A stretch of 64,000 bases of DNA from Bdellovibrio sp. 22V (GCF_030169785.1 NZ_CP125854.1:3472001-3536000), one strand, 5' to 3'; shown: positions 1 to 9,538, counted from the first letter of the stretch. The notes: generated by a model from the sequence alone, not told the origin. Numbers and translations are program-made.

Positions 1-1046
1 TTCAGGCTCTTCGCCAGGCCGGATCCACGCTGAAACCCTTTTTGTACGCCACAGCTTTTGAAAATAATATTTTGCATGCAAACTCGTGGATCGAAGACTC
101 AGCGGTCGATATTGTTTTTGACAGAGGAGTTTACAAACCCTTGAATCATGATCGGCAGTTTTATGGATGGGTGCCTGTAAAAACCGCGTTGGGATCTTCT
201 TTAAATGTTCCCGCCGTGAAAGTTTTTAAACTTCTTAATGATGATTCTTTTTGGACGAAATTATCCAATCTCCATTTCCGCAAGCTTCAGGAGCCGGAAC
301 ACTATGGGCCCGCTTTGGCTTTGGGTGTCGCCGATGTGACATTAGAAGATTTAACGAATGCTTATCGGACACTCGCGAATAACGGTTTCTATTCTGAAAT
401 TTCGTTTGAGAAAAAACCGGCAAAAGTGGAGCTGGGACGGGCGGTGTTCACTTCGCCAGCGGTGCAAGAAGTACGAAAGATTTTATCAGAGAATCAAAAC
501 AGAGCTTTGGGCTTTGGTTTGGAATCTTCATTGGCTCTGGCGGGAACAGCGGTAAAGACCGGAACGAGTAAAGATATGCGTGATAATTGGTGTATCGGAT
601 TCAATGATCGTTTCACTGTGGGTGTTTGGGTCGGAAATTTTTCTGGTGAGCCGATGTGGAATGTTATGGGAATCTCGGGAGCAGCACCTATATGGCGAAA
701 TGTCATGATGTGGCTTCAGGAAAAATACCCTAGCGAAGTCAAGTCGTCGCTGGCTCAAGCTGAATCACCGCCAATAGAGAATCCACAGAAGTATCCACAG
801 GCGCGAATTCTTTATCCGCAAGATGGAATGATTTTGGCGCTCGACCCTGCGATTCCGGCGGTAAATCAAAAAATGCCTTTGATTGCGGAATCTCTTTCAG
901 GAAGAAAAACTTTTTGGAAAATAAATGGCGGAAAATTGATCTCGGCTTCGTCATCCTACCTGTGGACTCCGGCGACCGGGAAACACACCTTTGAGCTCTA
1001 CGAAAATTCAGAACTCAAAGGTCGTGTGCAGGTGCTAGTAAAATAA
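1..1046 (+). CDS. pbpC: Penicillin-binding protein 1C, C-terminal part (runs off left edge)
   Basis: Periplasmic peptidoglycan transpeptidase that cross-links stem peptides. The reading frame is open from the window edge. It shows the active-site serine motif STLK (bases 24-35), the SxN motif as SLN (198-206) and KTGTS (555-569). After the transpeptidase fold come about 80 residues resembling the BiPBP_C domain typical of PBP1C. The glycosyltransferase domain and start codon lie outside the window. The ATG at base 42 is internal, because the STLK motif precedes it. The convergent OsmC gene stops one base away. Confidence 0.9.
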   Translation, partial: QALRQAGSTLKPFLYATAFENNILHANSWIEDSAVDIVFDRGVYKPLNHDRQFYGWVPVKTALGSSLNVPAVKVFKLLNDDSFWTKLSNLHFRKLQEPEHYGPALALGVADVTLEDLTNAYRTLANNGFYSEISFEKKPAKVELGRAVFTSPAVQEVRKILSENQNRALGFGLESSLALAGTAVKTGTSKDMRDNWCIGFNDRFTVGVWVGNFSGEPMWNVMGISGAAPIWRNVMMWLQEKYPSEVKSSLAQAESPPIENPQKYPQARILYPQDGMILALDPAIPAVNQKMPLIAESLSGRKTFWKINGGKLISASSSYLWTPATGKHTFELYENSELKGRVQVLVK

Positions 1047-1047
1047 C

Positions 1048-1455
1048 TTAGATATCGTAGTGAAATACAACGGGCATCTGTAAATCAGGATGCAGGCTGA
1101 GTTTTACGGGACAGTTTAAAGCGATAGTCTCAAGTTTTTTGCGGTAGTCATGCGGCACGCTTTGCGGCAGATGAAGTGCCACTGTGAGTTTCACAATACG
1201 ACGTGGATTCACGCCCATTTCTTTTTCCACGTTCACACGAGAACCTTTTAGCTCAATGCCATCTTTATCGGCAGCAATCGCCATAACCGTCAGCATACAG
1301 CTTCCAGTCGCTGCACCGACAAGATCCGTCGGAGAGAACGCTTCGCCTTTACCGTTATTATCTTTTGGAGCATCCGTACTGATGTGGGCGTTTGATGGAC
1401 CGTGCGTGATTTCGCAGTGTTTTTCGCCTTGATATAAGGCCGTCATTTTTACCAT
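1048..1455 (-). CDS. OsmC/Ohr family protein
   Basis: A small protein of 135 residues of the OsmC family, whose members reduce organic hydroperoxides with a pair of cysteines. Both expected cysteines are visible, one in GSCMLTVM and one in NCPVKLSL. The N-terminal region has the usual PTDLVGAATGSC stretch. The ATG at 1455 is preferred over a TTG five codons earlier because a GAGGAG ribosome-binding site lies eight bases before it. The gene is monocistronic and convergent with pbpC. It is closer to the YhfA-like branch than to classical Ohr. The substrate cannot be told from sequence. Confidence 0.85.
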   Translation of the reverse strand: MVKMTALYQGEKHCEITHGPSNAHISTDAPKDNNGKGEAFSPTDLVGAATGSCMLTVMAIAADKDGIELKGSRVNVEKEMGVNPRRIVKLTVALHLPQSVPHDYRKKLETIALNCPVKLSLHPDLQMPVVFHYDI

Positions 1456-1507
1456 GTTAGAACTCCTCAAAGCTCCAACATGGACTCAAAATTCAGAACC
1501 GTCAATC

Positions 1508-2005
1508 CTAGGAGGACATTTCCTCGATGATTTTACGGAGGCGCATTTCCGACGATTTAGACATATCAGCGTAGATTTTTCTTAGGTGAGTCGAACGAAC
1601 GGGATCGTTTTTAGAAGCCTTCATTTCTCGACCAAACTTAAGTGCGGCACAAACGCTTTCGATCACCAGTTTTCGTTTGGAGTCCTTGGTAATGAAATCA
1701 AAAGCGCCCAGAGAAAGAGCTTCTAGCGCGCGAGAGTGATCGCCATGCGCCGTTAACACAACAAAAGGAGTCATCTGTCCCAAAGAGCGAACGTAAGCTA
1801 AAAACTTAAGACCGTTCATTTGTGGCATTTCGATATCAGACAGAATGGTATCGAACTCTTGGGCTTTTACGTATTGCAGAGCTGCCGCACCGTTTTCGGC
1901 TTCCACGATTTCATCGACAAATTCTTTTAAGAAATGTTTGAGAAGCTCACGAATATCAGAGTCGTCTTCTACGATTAACAGACGGCTTTTTTCTTCTGAA
2001 GGCAT
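1508..2005 (-). CDS. Response regulator, CheY-like receiver with short C-terminal extension
   Basis: Last gene of a three-gene phosphorelay operon. It starts nine bases after the hybrid kinase stops. Residues 8-125 form a receiver domain: the acidic pair EDD near residue 14, the phospho-acceptor aspartate in LSDIEMPQMNG, the threonine in VVLTAHGD and the lysine in FITKDS. The last 40 residues form a charged helix with no DNA-binding or enzymatic domain, so output is probably by protein-protein contact. The likely phosphodonor is the Hpt protein or the kinase encoded upstream. Confidence 0.88.
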   Translation of the reverse strand: MPSEEKSRLLIVEDDSDIRELLKHFLKEFVDEIVEAENGAAALQYVKAQEFDTILSDIEMPQMNGLKFLAYVRSLGQMTPFVVLTAHGDHSRALEALSLGAFDFITKDSKRKLVIESVCAALKFGREMKASKNDPVRSTHLRKIYADMSKSSEMRLRKIIEEMSS

Positions 2006-2014
2006 TCTTCACTC

Positions 2015-5000
2015 CTATAAAGAATAACGATTAATAACACTCATCAAAGTTTCTTTTTTAAACGGTTTGGCGATATGGTCGTCACAACCCGCTTTCAAAG
2101 ACTTCTGCCGATCTTCCGAAAGAGCATGGGCCGTTAAAGCAATGATTGGAATGTGATCTTTGTGAGCATCATGTTCCCACTTGCGGATCGCATCCGTCGC
2201 GGCATACCCATCCATTTCCGGCATTTGCACGTCCATAAAGACGATATCAAACTTGTCTGACTTTATCTTATCAATAGCTTCAAGTCCATTCTGAGCTTCA
2301 ATAATTTCGTAAGGTCCGTTTTTGAGATAATGCGTAAAAAGCGTGCGGTTGTCTTCCGTATCGTCGGCGATCAGGATGCGGATCTTTTTATGAGGGTCGC
2401 GTTGTTTCGGTTTTGCGAAATCCAACTCCGACCCCTGCAGAGCCAATGGCTTGTGCGTAACAGGGTTGTAGATTTGCTCTCTATAAGGAATGGTAAAGAA
2501 GAAAGTCGTGCCAATGCCTTCGCGGCTTTTGAACCAGATTTGTCCGCCCATAAGTTCCACTAAGCTTTTGGAAATGGCGAGGCCGAGCCCTGTGCCGCCG
2601 TAGCGACGAGTGATGGAGCTATCGGCTTGCGAAAACTTTTGGAAAATCAAATGCTGCTTCGAAGTGGGAATTCCCGCTCCGGAATCCGTGACGCTGATCA
2701 TAAGAGTGTCTTTTTTCGACGGATTTTTGCCGATCAAGACGCGAACAAACCCACCGTTCGTGAACTTAATCGAGTTTCCAATGAGATTTATCAGAACCTG
2801 CCGTAACTTATTTGGGTCCCCCATAAGATAAGGAGAAATACCCGGGCTTATTTCAATTGAAAACTCCAATCCTTTTTCCAAGGATCTTGGCTTCATGATA
2901 TCTGTGACGTCATCCATCAAAGACTTGAGATCGAAAGGAATATTTTCGATCGAAACTTCCCCGGCCTCGATTTTGGAAAGATCAAGAATATCGTTGATAA
3001 GAGCCATCAAAACTTCACCCGCTTTACAGAAGATATTCACGTAATATTCCTGATCTTTATCGAGTTTTGTTTCTTTTAATAAATCCGCCATACCCATGAT
3101 CGCATTCATGGGGGTGCGAATTTCATGGCTCATGCGCGCTAAAAATTCGGACTTAGCTTGTGAAGACTTCAAAGCTTCATTCTTCGCTGCAATTAATGAC
3201 TGCTCCGTTCGTCGTAGTTCTGTGATGTCTTGGTTTGTGCCATACATGAATAACGGATTGCCATAATCGTCGTATTCCGTTCGAGCCTGGCAGCGCACCC
3301 AAATGACTTCGTTGGGCTCTCTCTTTCGCATGCGCAAGTCGATATTGAAAGGTTTGATATTTTTGTGAGCATCTTGCAGAGCTTGATCAAAAATCGGTAA
3401 GTCTTCAGGCAAAATCATCGAGCGGAAAAGTTCAAAGTTAGGAACTGTTTTTTCAGGATCCAATCCGAAAATATGGAACTCTTCTTCGGACCAATGCACT
3501 TTTCCGTTTCGGAGGTCCCAGCGGAAAGAGCCCGTTCTGGAAATAGATTGAGATTCTTTAAGAATCTCTTCATTCAGTTTGAGTTCCTTTTCAATTTCTT
3601 TCTTCCAGCGAATATCGCGGCCCACAAAGACTAATATGGGTTGATGGTCGATAGGAGTCGGGATTTGCGCCCACGAAAGTTCAAGAGGAATTCTTTCCCC
3701 AGAAACTTTTTTAAGAACGCCTTCGATGGAAATTGCGGTTTGCTTTTCATCCATACGCACGGGGGCGCGAAGGACCTTTGCGAAGTCGGCCTCGATCCAC
3801 ATTTGTAAATCTGTGCTTTTTAATGCTGAGCTGGCGATTCCCACCATTTCTGCAGCAGCCGGATTAAGGCCGCGAATTTGCAGGTGAGTTTTTCCTTCAG
3901 AATTGACATGCGCTTCAACGATAAAAAATGCTTCGTGCAAAGAGTGAATCGCGTTCTCTAAGAAATCTTTGGAGACTTTCAACTTAAGGTATTCGACGGC
4001 GATATCGTTGTACTTTTCATAGAGTTCATTAAGTTCGTCTTTGGTGTCTTCGACGGGAAGCCTTGTCGAGAAATCAAATTCGCGAAGTCTTTGCATGCCC
4101 AGAGACAATGCCGTCGTCTGCGCCCGAAAGCGGCGATAAAGATAGAATGCGGCGCCTAATGCGAGCGTCGTCAAAAGAACTGCTCCGAAAAGGACATAAG
4201 GAATCGACGTAAAAAGAGGACCATAGACCTCTTGAGTGTTCATCTTGGCGATAAGAATCCACTCGGTATTTCCGATAAGCGTGAATCTGCCGACCGATTT
4301 AAGAGTTTTTACTCCCAGATAATCATTGTCAGTTTCTTCTAAAGAGGGTGCCGACAAATATTTTTTAAGATCTCGTGGTAACAGTGTCAGGTTTAAAGCC
4401 GTGCCGCGATTTTTTAAAATCAATGGCAGACTTCCCTGCTGTGGGGAATGACGGCGAAAAACTTCTGTGAACTTTTCTGGGTCTTCCAAATAAAGACGCG
4501 CGTTGTTTCGCATGATTCCTTGAGTCCCAAAGGCGACCACTTCACCGGTGTTTTTTAAACCAAGACCGGCCCAATTTTTTCCATTGCTTAAAATGTTCTC
4601 CACTCTTTCAAGGGGAATTTCGAAAAGCAATGTTCCAACATAACGGTTTCGGGCAAAAAGGGGAGTCGCCAGGTAGGCCACGGGAATACTCCAAAAATGC
4701 GTCAATGGAGCAAAGTCGAAAAACTGCACCGATCCACTGGAGGCTGTTGTGGACCAGCGAAACGCTTGCGCAAGCCGAGAATTAGCGAAAGCCCCCGAGA
4801 CAAGATTAGAGCCAAAATCCAATCCCTTTTTTGTGGAATAAGCGACGTTCCCCTGCGGATCGACAAGAAGAATATCATTCAACTTCAGTCTTTCGAGCGA
4901 AGGACGTAAAAGACGGTGAATTTCAGTGTGGCTTTTAAAGTAGCGTAAGTTTCCGGGAACTTTACTAAGCTGCGTGATATCTTGAGGACTTTTATTCTGC

Positions 5001-5419
5001 AAGTGGGCGCTTTGTAAAAACTGAGCTTGCAGGAATATGGACAGAGGCGACATCTGCGCTATGGTACGAGAGATTTCACCAGGACTTGTTTCATTGTAAG
5101 TTTGCGATATTAACGAGCGCCAGGCGCTTTCATTTCCGTGAGTGCGCAACCACTCTCGAATTTCCGCGTACTCTGCGGGGTATTTGCCAAGAAAGGCCGT
5201 GAGGCTTGGAAGTTCTGAAGTAACGACGAGGGTGTCGTTGAGGTATTGAAAATCTCTGGTGAGTTCGTGCGCTTTAGCTTTGCGCACTTGAATGAGTGTA
5301 TCGCTGGCACTTTGTTTGAGAGTGGAAGCGGTAATTCTATAACCGATCGAACCTGCAATAATGACAGAGCTTAAAACGAGGACCGCGGTAAAAAGAAAAA
5401 ACCTTTTCCGATGGGTCAT
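2015..5419 (-). CDS. Hybrid sensor histidine kinase (sensor, HAMP, two PAS, HisKA, HATPase, receiver)
   Basis: A membrane sensor kinase of 1134 residues. An N-terminal membrane helix (about 7-28) is followed by a large extracytoplasmic region with Cache-like features and a second helix near 408-430. Then come a HAMP-like linker, two PAS regions (about 485-610 and 630-740) and the HisKA box MSHEIRTPMN with the phospho-histidine near 765. The ATPase domain shows NLIGNSIKFTN, DSGAGIP and GGTGLGLAIS. A C-terminal receiver carries the aspartate in FMDVQMPEMDG near 1061. It lies between the Hpt and response regulator genes with gaps of 5 and 9 bases. Such multistep kinases usually pass phosphate His-Asp-His-Asp. 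The ligand is unknown. Confidence 0.93.
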   Translation of the reverse strand: MTHRKRFFLFTAVLVLSSVIIAGSIGYRITASTLKQSASDTLIQVRKAKAHELTRDFQYLNDTLVVTSELPSLTAFLGKYPAEYAEIREWLRTHGNESAWRSLISQTYNETSPGEISRTIAQMSPLSIFLQAQFLQSAHLQNKSPQDITQLSKVPGNLRYFKSHTEIHRLLRPSLERLKLNDILLVDPQGNVAYSTKKGLDFGSNLVSGAFANSRLAQAFRWSTTASSGSVQFFDFAPLTHFWSIPVAYLATPLFARNRYVGTLLFEIPLERVENILSNGKNWAGLGLKNTGEVVAFGTQGIMRNNARLYLEDPEKFTEVFRRHSPQQGSLPLILKNRGTALNLTLLPRDLKKYLSAPSLEETDNDYLGVKTLKSVGRFTLIGNTEWILIAKMNTQEVYGPLFTSIPYVLFGAVLLTTLALGAAFYLYRRFRAQTTALSLGMQRLREFDFSTRLPVEDTKDELNELYEKYNDIAVEYLKLKVSKDFLENAIHSLHEAFFIVEAHVNSEGKTHLQIRGLNPAAAEMVGIASSALKSTDLQMWIEADFAKVLRAPVRMDEKQTAISIEGVLKKVSGERIPLELSWAQIPTPIDHQPILVFVGRDIRWKKEIEKELKLNEEILKESQSISRTGSFRWDLRNGKVHWSEEEFHIFGLDPEKTVPNFELFRSMILPEDLPIFDQALQDAHKNIKPFNIDLRMRKREPNEVIWVRCQARTEYDDYGNPLFMYGTNQDITELRRTEQSLIAAKNEALKSSQAKSEFLARMSHEIRTPMNAIMGMADLLKETKLDKDQEYYVNIFCKAGEVLMALINDILDLSKIEAGEVSIENIPFDLKSLMDDVTDIMKPRSLEKGLEFSIEISPGISPYLMGDPNKLRQVLINLIGNSIKFTNGGFVRVLIGKNPSKKDTLMISVTDSGAGIPTSKQHLIFQKFSQADSSITRRYGGTGLGLAISKSLVELMGGQIWFKSREGIGTTFFFTIPYREQIYNPVTHKPLALQGSELDFAKPKQRDPHKKIRILIADDTEDNRTLFTHYLKNGPYEIIEAQNGLEAIDKIKSDKFDIVFMDVQMPEMDGYAATDAIRKWEHDAHKDHIPIIALTAHALSEDRQKSLKAGCDDHIAKPFKKETLMSVINRYSL

Positions 5420-5424
5420 AACTC

Positions 5425-5730
5425 CTACATGGAGACGTAATGAATCTCAACATTGAGAAAATGAATTCTCATTTTTTTGACAAGGTCTTTCAGTGGTCCA
5501 CTTTCATTGTTCTTTGCAGATTTTTCCATTTGCGCAGCAAGTTCGCTAAGCTCAGCGAATCCATATCCCGCCGCCGCCCCTTTGATCTTATGTGCAAGAG
5601 CTGCGACCGCAGGGAGGTCGTTTTGCTCCACAAGTTGATCCAAAGACTCGATGTCCTTCTTTCTGTTCTCGACAAATTGAGGAATCAGATCTTGTAGATC
5701 GGCATCGATTTCTACCTTCACTTTTGACAT
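5425..5730 (-). CDS. Hpt domain histidine phosphotransferase
   Basis: A 101-residue stand-alone Hpt protein with the phospho-histidine at residue 47 in AHKIKGAAAGYG. It is the first gene of the phosphorelay operon and should shuttle phosphate between the receiver of the hybrid kinase and the separate response regulator. The ATG at 5730 is chosen because AAGGAGG lies eight bases upstream. A longer frame starting near 5772 exists, but its extra residues would run through that ribosome-binding site. The stop is five bases before the kinase start. Confidence 0.85.
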   Translation of the reverse strand: MSKVKVEIDADLQDLIPQFVENRKKDIESLDQLVEQNDLPAVAALAHKIKGAAAGYGFAELSELAAQMEKSAKNNESGPLKDLVKKMRIHFLNVEIHYVSM

Positions 5731-5856
5731 TTCCATGTCCTCCTTATGCTTGAAAACCTGAGGGCTTTTCAAACCAATTTATCTGAGTTCAGTGTTTATT
5801 GCATACATTTAATAACGAGAGTAAATTCATAGAGATAAATTCCAGGAGAAGGTCTT

Positions 5857-6747
5857 GTGGTGAAGAAAATACTCATCCTTTTTGCCTCACTATCATTGCT
5901 AAGTTGTACTGATTCGAAAGAGTTGGGCAGCAAGGAAAATCCTGTTCGTTTTGCACTGGTGCCTGGGCAAGATTCTGCGGTTCTTATCGAGAATGGAAAG
6001 CTTCTGGAAAAATGGATTTTGCAGCAGACAGGCGTACACACAAAGATGCAAGTGCCTGTGAGTTTTATCGCCGTCGTTGAGGCGTTGGGCTCAAAGCGTG
6101 TCGACGTTGCTATCATCAATACCTTCGGCTATATGCTCGCTCACGAAAAGTACGGAGTGCGTGCGAAACTTATTGGTGTGAATCATGGGCGCTCTGAGTA
6201 TTGGGGTCAAATTATTACTCGCGATGAGAAGATCAAAAGTCTCAAGGATCTTGCCGGTAAAAAATTTGCTTATGTCGATCCAGCGTCAACCTCAGGGTAC
6301 ATTCTCCCTGCAAAACTTTTGAAGGATGAAGGTATCAAACTTGGTGAGGTTATCTTTGCAGGCAAGCATGACAGTGTTGTGACCATGGTGTATCAGGGCC
6401 GAGTCGACGCAGGGGCTACTTATCACACCCCCGAAGAGAACGGCATTCCTCAAGACGCACGCCGTTTAGTAAAAAATCAGTTTCCTGACGTTTTTGAGAA
6501 GGTAAAGATTCTAAAAATGACGGGGTCTATTCCTAGTGATCCGGTCGTTTTTCGCAAAGACTTGCCGCAGGATCTGGAGCAGAAACTGATTTCAGCTTTG
6601 AAAAGCTTCGCGACAACTCCCGAAGGAGCCGTCGCCTTAAAGAATCTGTATCATTTGACGGGTTTTAAAGACTGCAGCGACCAGGATTACGATAAAGCGC
6701 GTAAAATTCTTATCGAAATGGGTCAAAACGTCCATCTTGAAAAATAA
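5857..6747 (+). CDS. Phosphate/phosphonate-type ABC substrate-binding lipoprotein (PhnD-like)
   Basis: Periplasmic solute-binding protein of the PhnD/phosphonate family. The N-terminus is a lipoprotein signal (lipobox LLSC, cysteine at residue 17). Family features include ALVPGQDS at the start of the fold, then VDVAIINTFGYMLA and KKFAYVDPASTSGYILPAKLL. No permease or ATPase gene is adjacent, so it either feeds a transporter encoded elsewhere or works as a sensor. The start is one of two consecutive GTG codons after an AGGAGAAGG ribosome-binding site. The phosphorelay operon diverges upstream, so a link between the binding protein and the sensor kinase is possible but unproven. Confidence 0.82.
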   Translation: MVKKILILFASLSLLSCTDSKELGSKENPVRFALVPGQDSAVLIENGKLLEKWILQQTGVHTKMQVPVSFIAVVEALGSKRVDVAIINTFGYMLAHEKYGVRAKLIGVNHGRSEYWGQIITRDEKIKSLKDLAGKKFAYVDPASTSGYILPAKLLKDEGIKLGEVIFAGKHDSVVTMVYQGRVDAGATYHTPEENGIPQDARRLVKNQFPDVFEKVKILKMTGSIPSDPVVFRKDLPQDLEQKLISALKSFATTPEGAVALKNLYHLTGFKDCSDQDYDKARKILIEMGQNVHLEK

Positions 6748-6812
6748 GCCGTTTTGCTGTCTAATAGCGGTATGAGCCGTGCAACTTCGCATCTTATTCT
6801 AAGATTCTGTTG

Positions 6813-6831
6813 CAGCAGAAAATTTCTGCTG
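6813..6831. repeat. Perfect 9-bp inverted repeat
   Basis: CAGCAGAAA and TTTCTGCTG flank a single base. It lies 65 bases after the PhnD-like gene and 80 before rnk. A T-rich run follows about 10 bases downstream. It may be part of a terminator for the upstream gene or an operator for rnk. Confidence 0.5.
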
Positions 6832-6910
6832 AAGGCCTAGTCTTTTCTTTTTTCGATCCCTTTCAAATTTCTAGATAATTTTACAACTCACTTCTCTTAA
6901 GGAGGATGAT

Positions 6911-7318
6911 ATGACCACAGAACAACCTCGTATTCTTGTTACCGACCAGGATTTTCACCGACTCACGGCACTCGTTTCCCAGGTCGAGGGTCGTTGGGCT
7001 GAAGCATTGGAAGAAGAACTCGGTCGCGCCAACGTAATTTCGCAGAAAGAAATTCCCACGAATGTAGTGACAATGAATTCGCGTGTAAAATTTTTGGATG
7101 AGTCCACAGGCCAGGAAAGTGAAATGACACTGGTGTATCCACAAGATGCAAAACTTGAGGAAGGACGTATTTCTATTCTGGCTCCTGTAGGAATTGCCCT
7201 TCTTGGATTAAGCTCAGGACAGTCTATCGACTGGAAACTTCCTAACGGCAGTATTAAAAAACTGAAAGTGCAAGATGTTGTGTTCCAGCCGGAAGCTGAA
7301 GGCCGCTTCGATCTTTAG
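6911..7318 (+). CDS. rnk: Rnk-type GreA/GreB-like nucleoside diphosphate kinase regulator
   Basis: A 135-residue protein, the usual Rnk length. It has a short N-terminal coiled-coil and a C-terminal GreA/GreB-type FKBP fold (VVTMNSRVKFLDE, then VGIALLGLSSGQSIDW). Rnk proteins bind RNA polymerase near the secondary channel without the long coiled coil of GreA and so can compete with Gre factors. An AAGGAGG ribosome-binding site precedes the ATG. The gene stands alone and its stop overlaps that of the convergent exported protein. Confidence 0.87.
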   Translation: MTTEQPRILVTDQDFHRLTALVSQVEGRWAEALEEELGRANVISQKEIPTNVVTMNSRVKFLDESTGQESEMTLVYPQDAKLEEGRISILAPVGIALLGLSSGQSIDWKLPNGSIKKLKVQDVVFQPEAEGRFDL

Positions 7319-7698
7319 TTTCGAAGTTCGATGCAGATAAGTTTTTTCTTCTCTGCATCTTTCGTGTATGTCGCGCTGAACTCTTTTGCGCCTTGTGTGT
7401 AACTGAGTTGCGCGTCGACACGAAGCTGTGGCGCGTACCATAGTTGCACGTAAGTTTGATTGTCCATCAGCGGAATTTGATAAACTTTTGTCGGCGTACT
7501 TTCAACGACCATAAAATTCTGAATCAGATCAACTTTTCCCAGCTCCATATTCTCTGCAGCGCTGAAATATTTTTTCATTCGCAACGATGAGAATCCGTGA
7601 GGATCACTTTCAAATCGACAGGTGTACACAGAGCTTTCGTCAGCGCCAGCGGTGCACGTGAGCAAAACTAAGATGAAAAGTGGTCTTAAAAGTCGCAT
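7315..7698 (-). CDS. Small exported protein of unknown function
   Basis: 127 residues with a clear signal peptide (LLRPLFILVLLTCTAGA), followed by a small, mostly beta-strand-like region with two further cysteines (YTCRF near the N-terminus, LICIEL near the end) that could form a disulphide. No family recognised. It shares its last bases with rnk on the opposite strand. Confidence 0.7.
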   Translation of the reverse strand: MRLLRPLFILVLLTCTAGADESSVYTCRFESDPHGFSSLRMKKYFSAAENMELGKVDLIQNFMVVESTPTKVYQIPLMDNQTYVQLWYAPQLRVDAQLSYTQGAKEFSATYTKDAEKKKLICIELRN

Positions 7699-7839
7699 AA
7701 GGTCTTATCGAAAAAGGACACCTTGTACTTAACGATTTTCTCCTGGCCTATGGACCAGTTCCGCAGGAGCGGGCGCTCTGCCTCATCGCATTTTGACTCT
7801 GCACCCACCTGGTTCAATGATTAGGGGAGGAGGCTCAGC

Positions 7840-8823
7840 ATGAAAGCCATCGAAATAGAAAAACCCGGCGGTCCCGAAGTTCTTCACTTGCGAGAAAGAC
7901 CTGTTCCCACTCCAAAAGCGGGAGAAGTGTTGATCGAAGTGCATGCTGCGGGAATCAATCGACCAGACTGCGCGCAACGGCAGGGAACTTATCCTCCTCC
8001 GCCAGGAGCTTCCGACATTTTAGGTCTTGAGGTGGCGGGAAAAATTGCCGCCTGTGGCGATGGCGTTAAGCGCTGGAAAAAAGGCGATCACGTGTGCGCC
8101 CTTCTTGCTGGGGGCGGATATGCCGAGATGGTGACAGCTCCTGAAGGACAATGCTTGCCTATTCCCAATGGGTTGGATTTTATTTCTGCGGCTTCTTTAC
8201 CCGAAACGTTTTTCACCGTCTGGACGAATCTTTTTGAAAGCGGTCGTCTTCAGATGGGTGAAACATTATTGGTGCACGGCGGTTCCGGCGGGATTGGTAC
8301 GACAGCCATTCAAATGGCGCACGTGCGTGGAGTTGAAGTTTATACGACAGTCGGAAAAAAAGAAGCGGTGGAGGCCTGTAAAAAACTGGGCGCCGCGCGA
8401 GTCATTTTATATAACGAAGAAGACTTTGTCGCCGCCGTCAAGGAAGCGACAAATGATCGCGGCGTCGATGTGATTTTAGATATGGTGGGCGGAGATTATT
8501 TTGCTCGCAACCTTGAAGCTTTGGCTCCACAAGGGCGTCTTGTACAAATCGCTACTATCAAAGGCACCAAGGTAGAGTTGGACTTGCGTAAGATGATGTT
8601 CAAAAGACTGACTCTGACCGGATCAACTTTGCGGGCGAGATCTGTTGAGGAAAAAAGCCGTATTGCCCACGCACTGGAAAAGAATATCTGGCCTCTGTTG
8701 AATAAAGGACAGCTTAGTCCTGTTATTTATCGTACTTTTCCGCTGGAAAAAGCACGCGAAGCCCACGAACTTATGGAATCCAGCGCGCATACTGGAAAGA
8801 TTGTACTCATCGTTAAATCTTAG
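7840..8823 (+). CDS. NAD(P)H quinone oxidoreductase, PIG3/zeta-crystallin type
   Basis: A 327-residue medium-chain dehydrogenase/reductase without structural zinc. The GroES-like N-terminal half (GEVLIEVHAAGINRPDC) is followed by a Rossmann half with VHGGSGGIGTTAIQMA. The N-terminal pattern PDCAQRQGTYPPPPGASDILGLE is characteristic of the PIG3 group, which reduces quinones with NADPH. A GGGGAGGAGG ribosome-binding site lies just upstream of the ATG. It overlaps the convergent HTH gene by 11 bases. Confidence 0.92.
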   Translation: MKAIEIEKPGGPEVLHLRERPVPTPKAGEVLIEVHAAGINRPDCAQRQGTYPPPPGASDILGLEVAGKIAACGDGVKRWKKGDHVCALLAGGGYAEMVTAPEGQCLPIPNGLDFISAASLPETFFTVWTNLFESGRLQMGETLLVHGGSGGIGTTAIQMAHVRGVEVYTTVGKKEAVEACKKLGAARVILYNEEDFVAAVKEATNDRGVDVILDMVGGDYFARNLEALAPQGRLVQIATIKGTKVELDLRKMMFKRLTLTGSTLRARSVEEKSRIAHALEKNIWPLLNKGQLSPVIYRTFPLEKAREAHELMESSAHTGKIVLIVKS

Positions 8824-9538
8824 AATCGTCAAAAACCCCATAAGGTGTCGCCGCAAAAAGCAGCGTGCAATTTTGTAACTGCGCCGCTGCAGTTGTAAGT
8901 TCCTCGCGTTCCGATTCCTGTACGGCTTCATTCAGAGCGGCCTGAATTTTATCCACGCATTTTTGCAGAGATTCCTTGGAAAGTTTCATTCCGACAAGCC
9001 GGTGAGTCGAGTCGTCTCCAGCCAGGGCTCTTTGCAGAGTCAGTTCGGACCACTCGCGATTGAGCATCTTTGCCAACTTCGTTTTGTCGGACCATTTGAA
9101 TTTGCCGCTGTGGCGGGCGCGATAAGATCCGCGATATGCGACGACGAGATCGAGAGTAACAAGTTTTTCCATCATCTTTTTCACGTCGGCTTTTGACAAC
9201 CGCTGCAATTTTTCGATTTCCACTAATGAGTGCTTCTCGACGGCAAAACGCCAGTACACAGCTAAGAGAGTTCTATTCTTTATCAAGGCCTCTTGCTGAC
9301 GTTCTGTAAACTCCACTTCGGAAATTTGCGCCTTTTCAGAAAAAGCAAAAAGCTGCCCCGGAAGAATTTGCAGAACTTCGCAGATCTGCAAAATGCGACG
9401 AAAAGAAATATCTTTTGCGTTTAGCATCTTTTTGATTCCTGACTCGGTCATGTTTAAGTCTTCAGCGAGCTCGGCGTAGCTGACGTTGCGAGCTTTGAGG
9501 GCTTTTTTAATCGCAGATAGATAAAGGGCATGTTCCAT
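8813..9538 (-). CDS. XRE-type helix-turn-helix regulator with C-terminal effector region
   Basis: About 241 residues. Residues 8-60 form an XRE-type HTH (VSYAELAEDLNMTESGIKKML). The C-terminal region is helical, has a second winged-helix look (SLVEIEKLQRLSKADVKKMM) and resembles the TIGR02147-like regulators common in Bdellovibrio, with low certainty. The ATG at 9538 has GGAG six bases upstream and is preferred over the start eight codons earlier. The gene diverges from pepP over 91 bases, so pepP or the gene itself may be a target. Confidence 0.75.
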   Translation of the reverse strand: MEHALYLSAIKKALKARNVSYAELAEDLNMTESGIKKMLNAKDISFRRILQICEVLQILPGQLFAFSEKAQISEVEFTERQQEALIKNRTLLAVYWRFAVEKHSLVEIEKLQRLSKADVKKMMEKLVTLDLVVAYRGSYRARHSGKFKWSDKTKLAKMLNREWSELTLQRALAGDDSTHRLVGMKLSKESLQKCVDKIQAALNEAVQESEREELTTAAAQLQNCTLLFAATPYGVFDDSKI

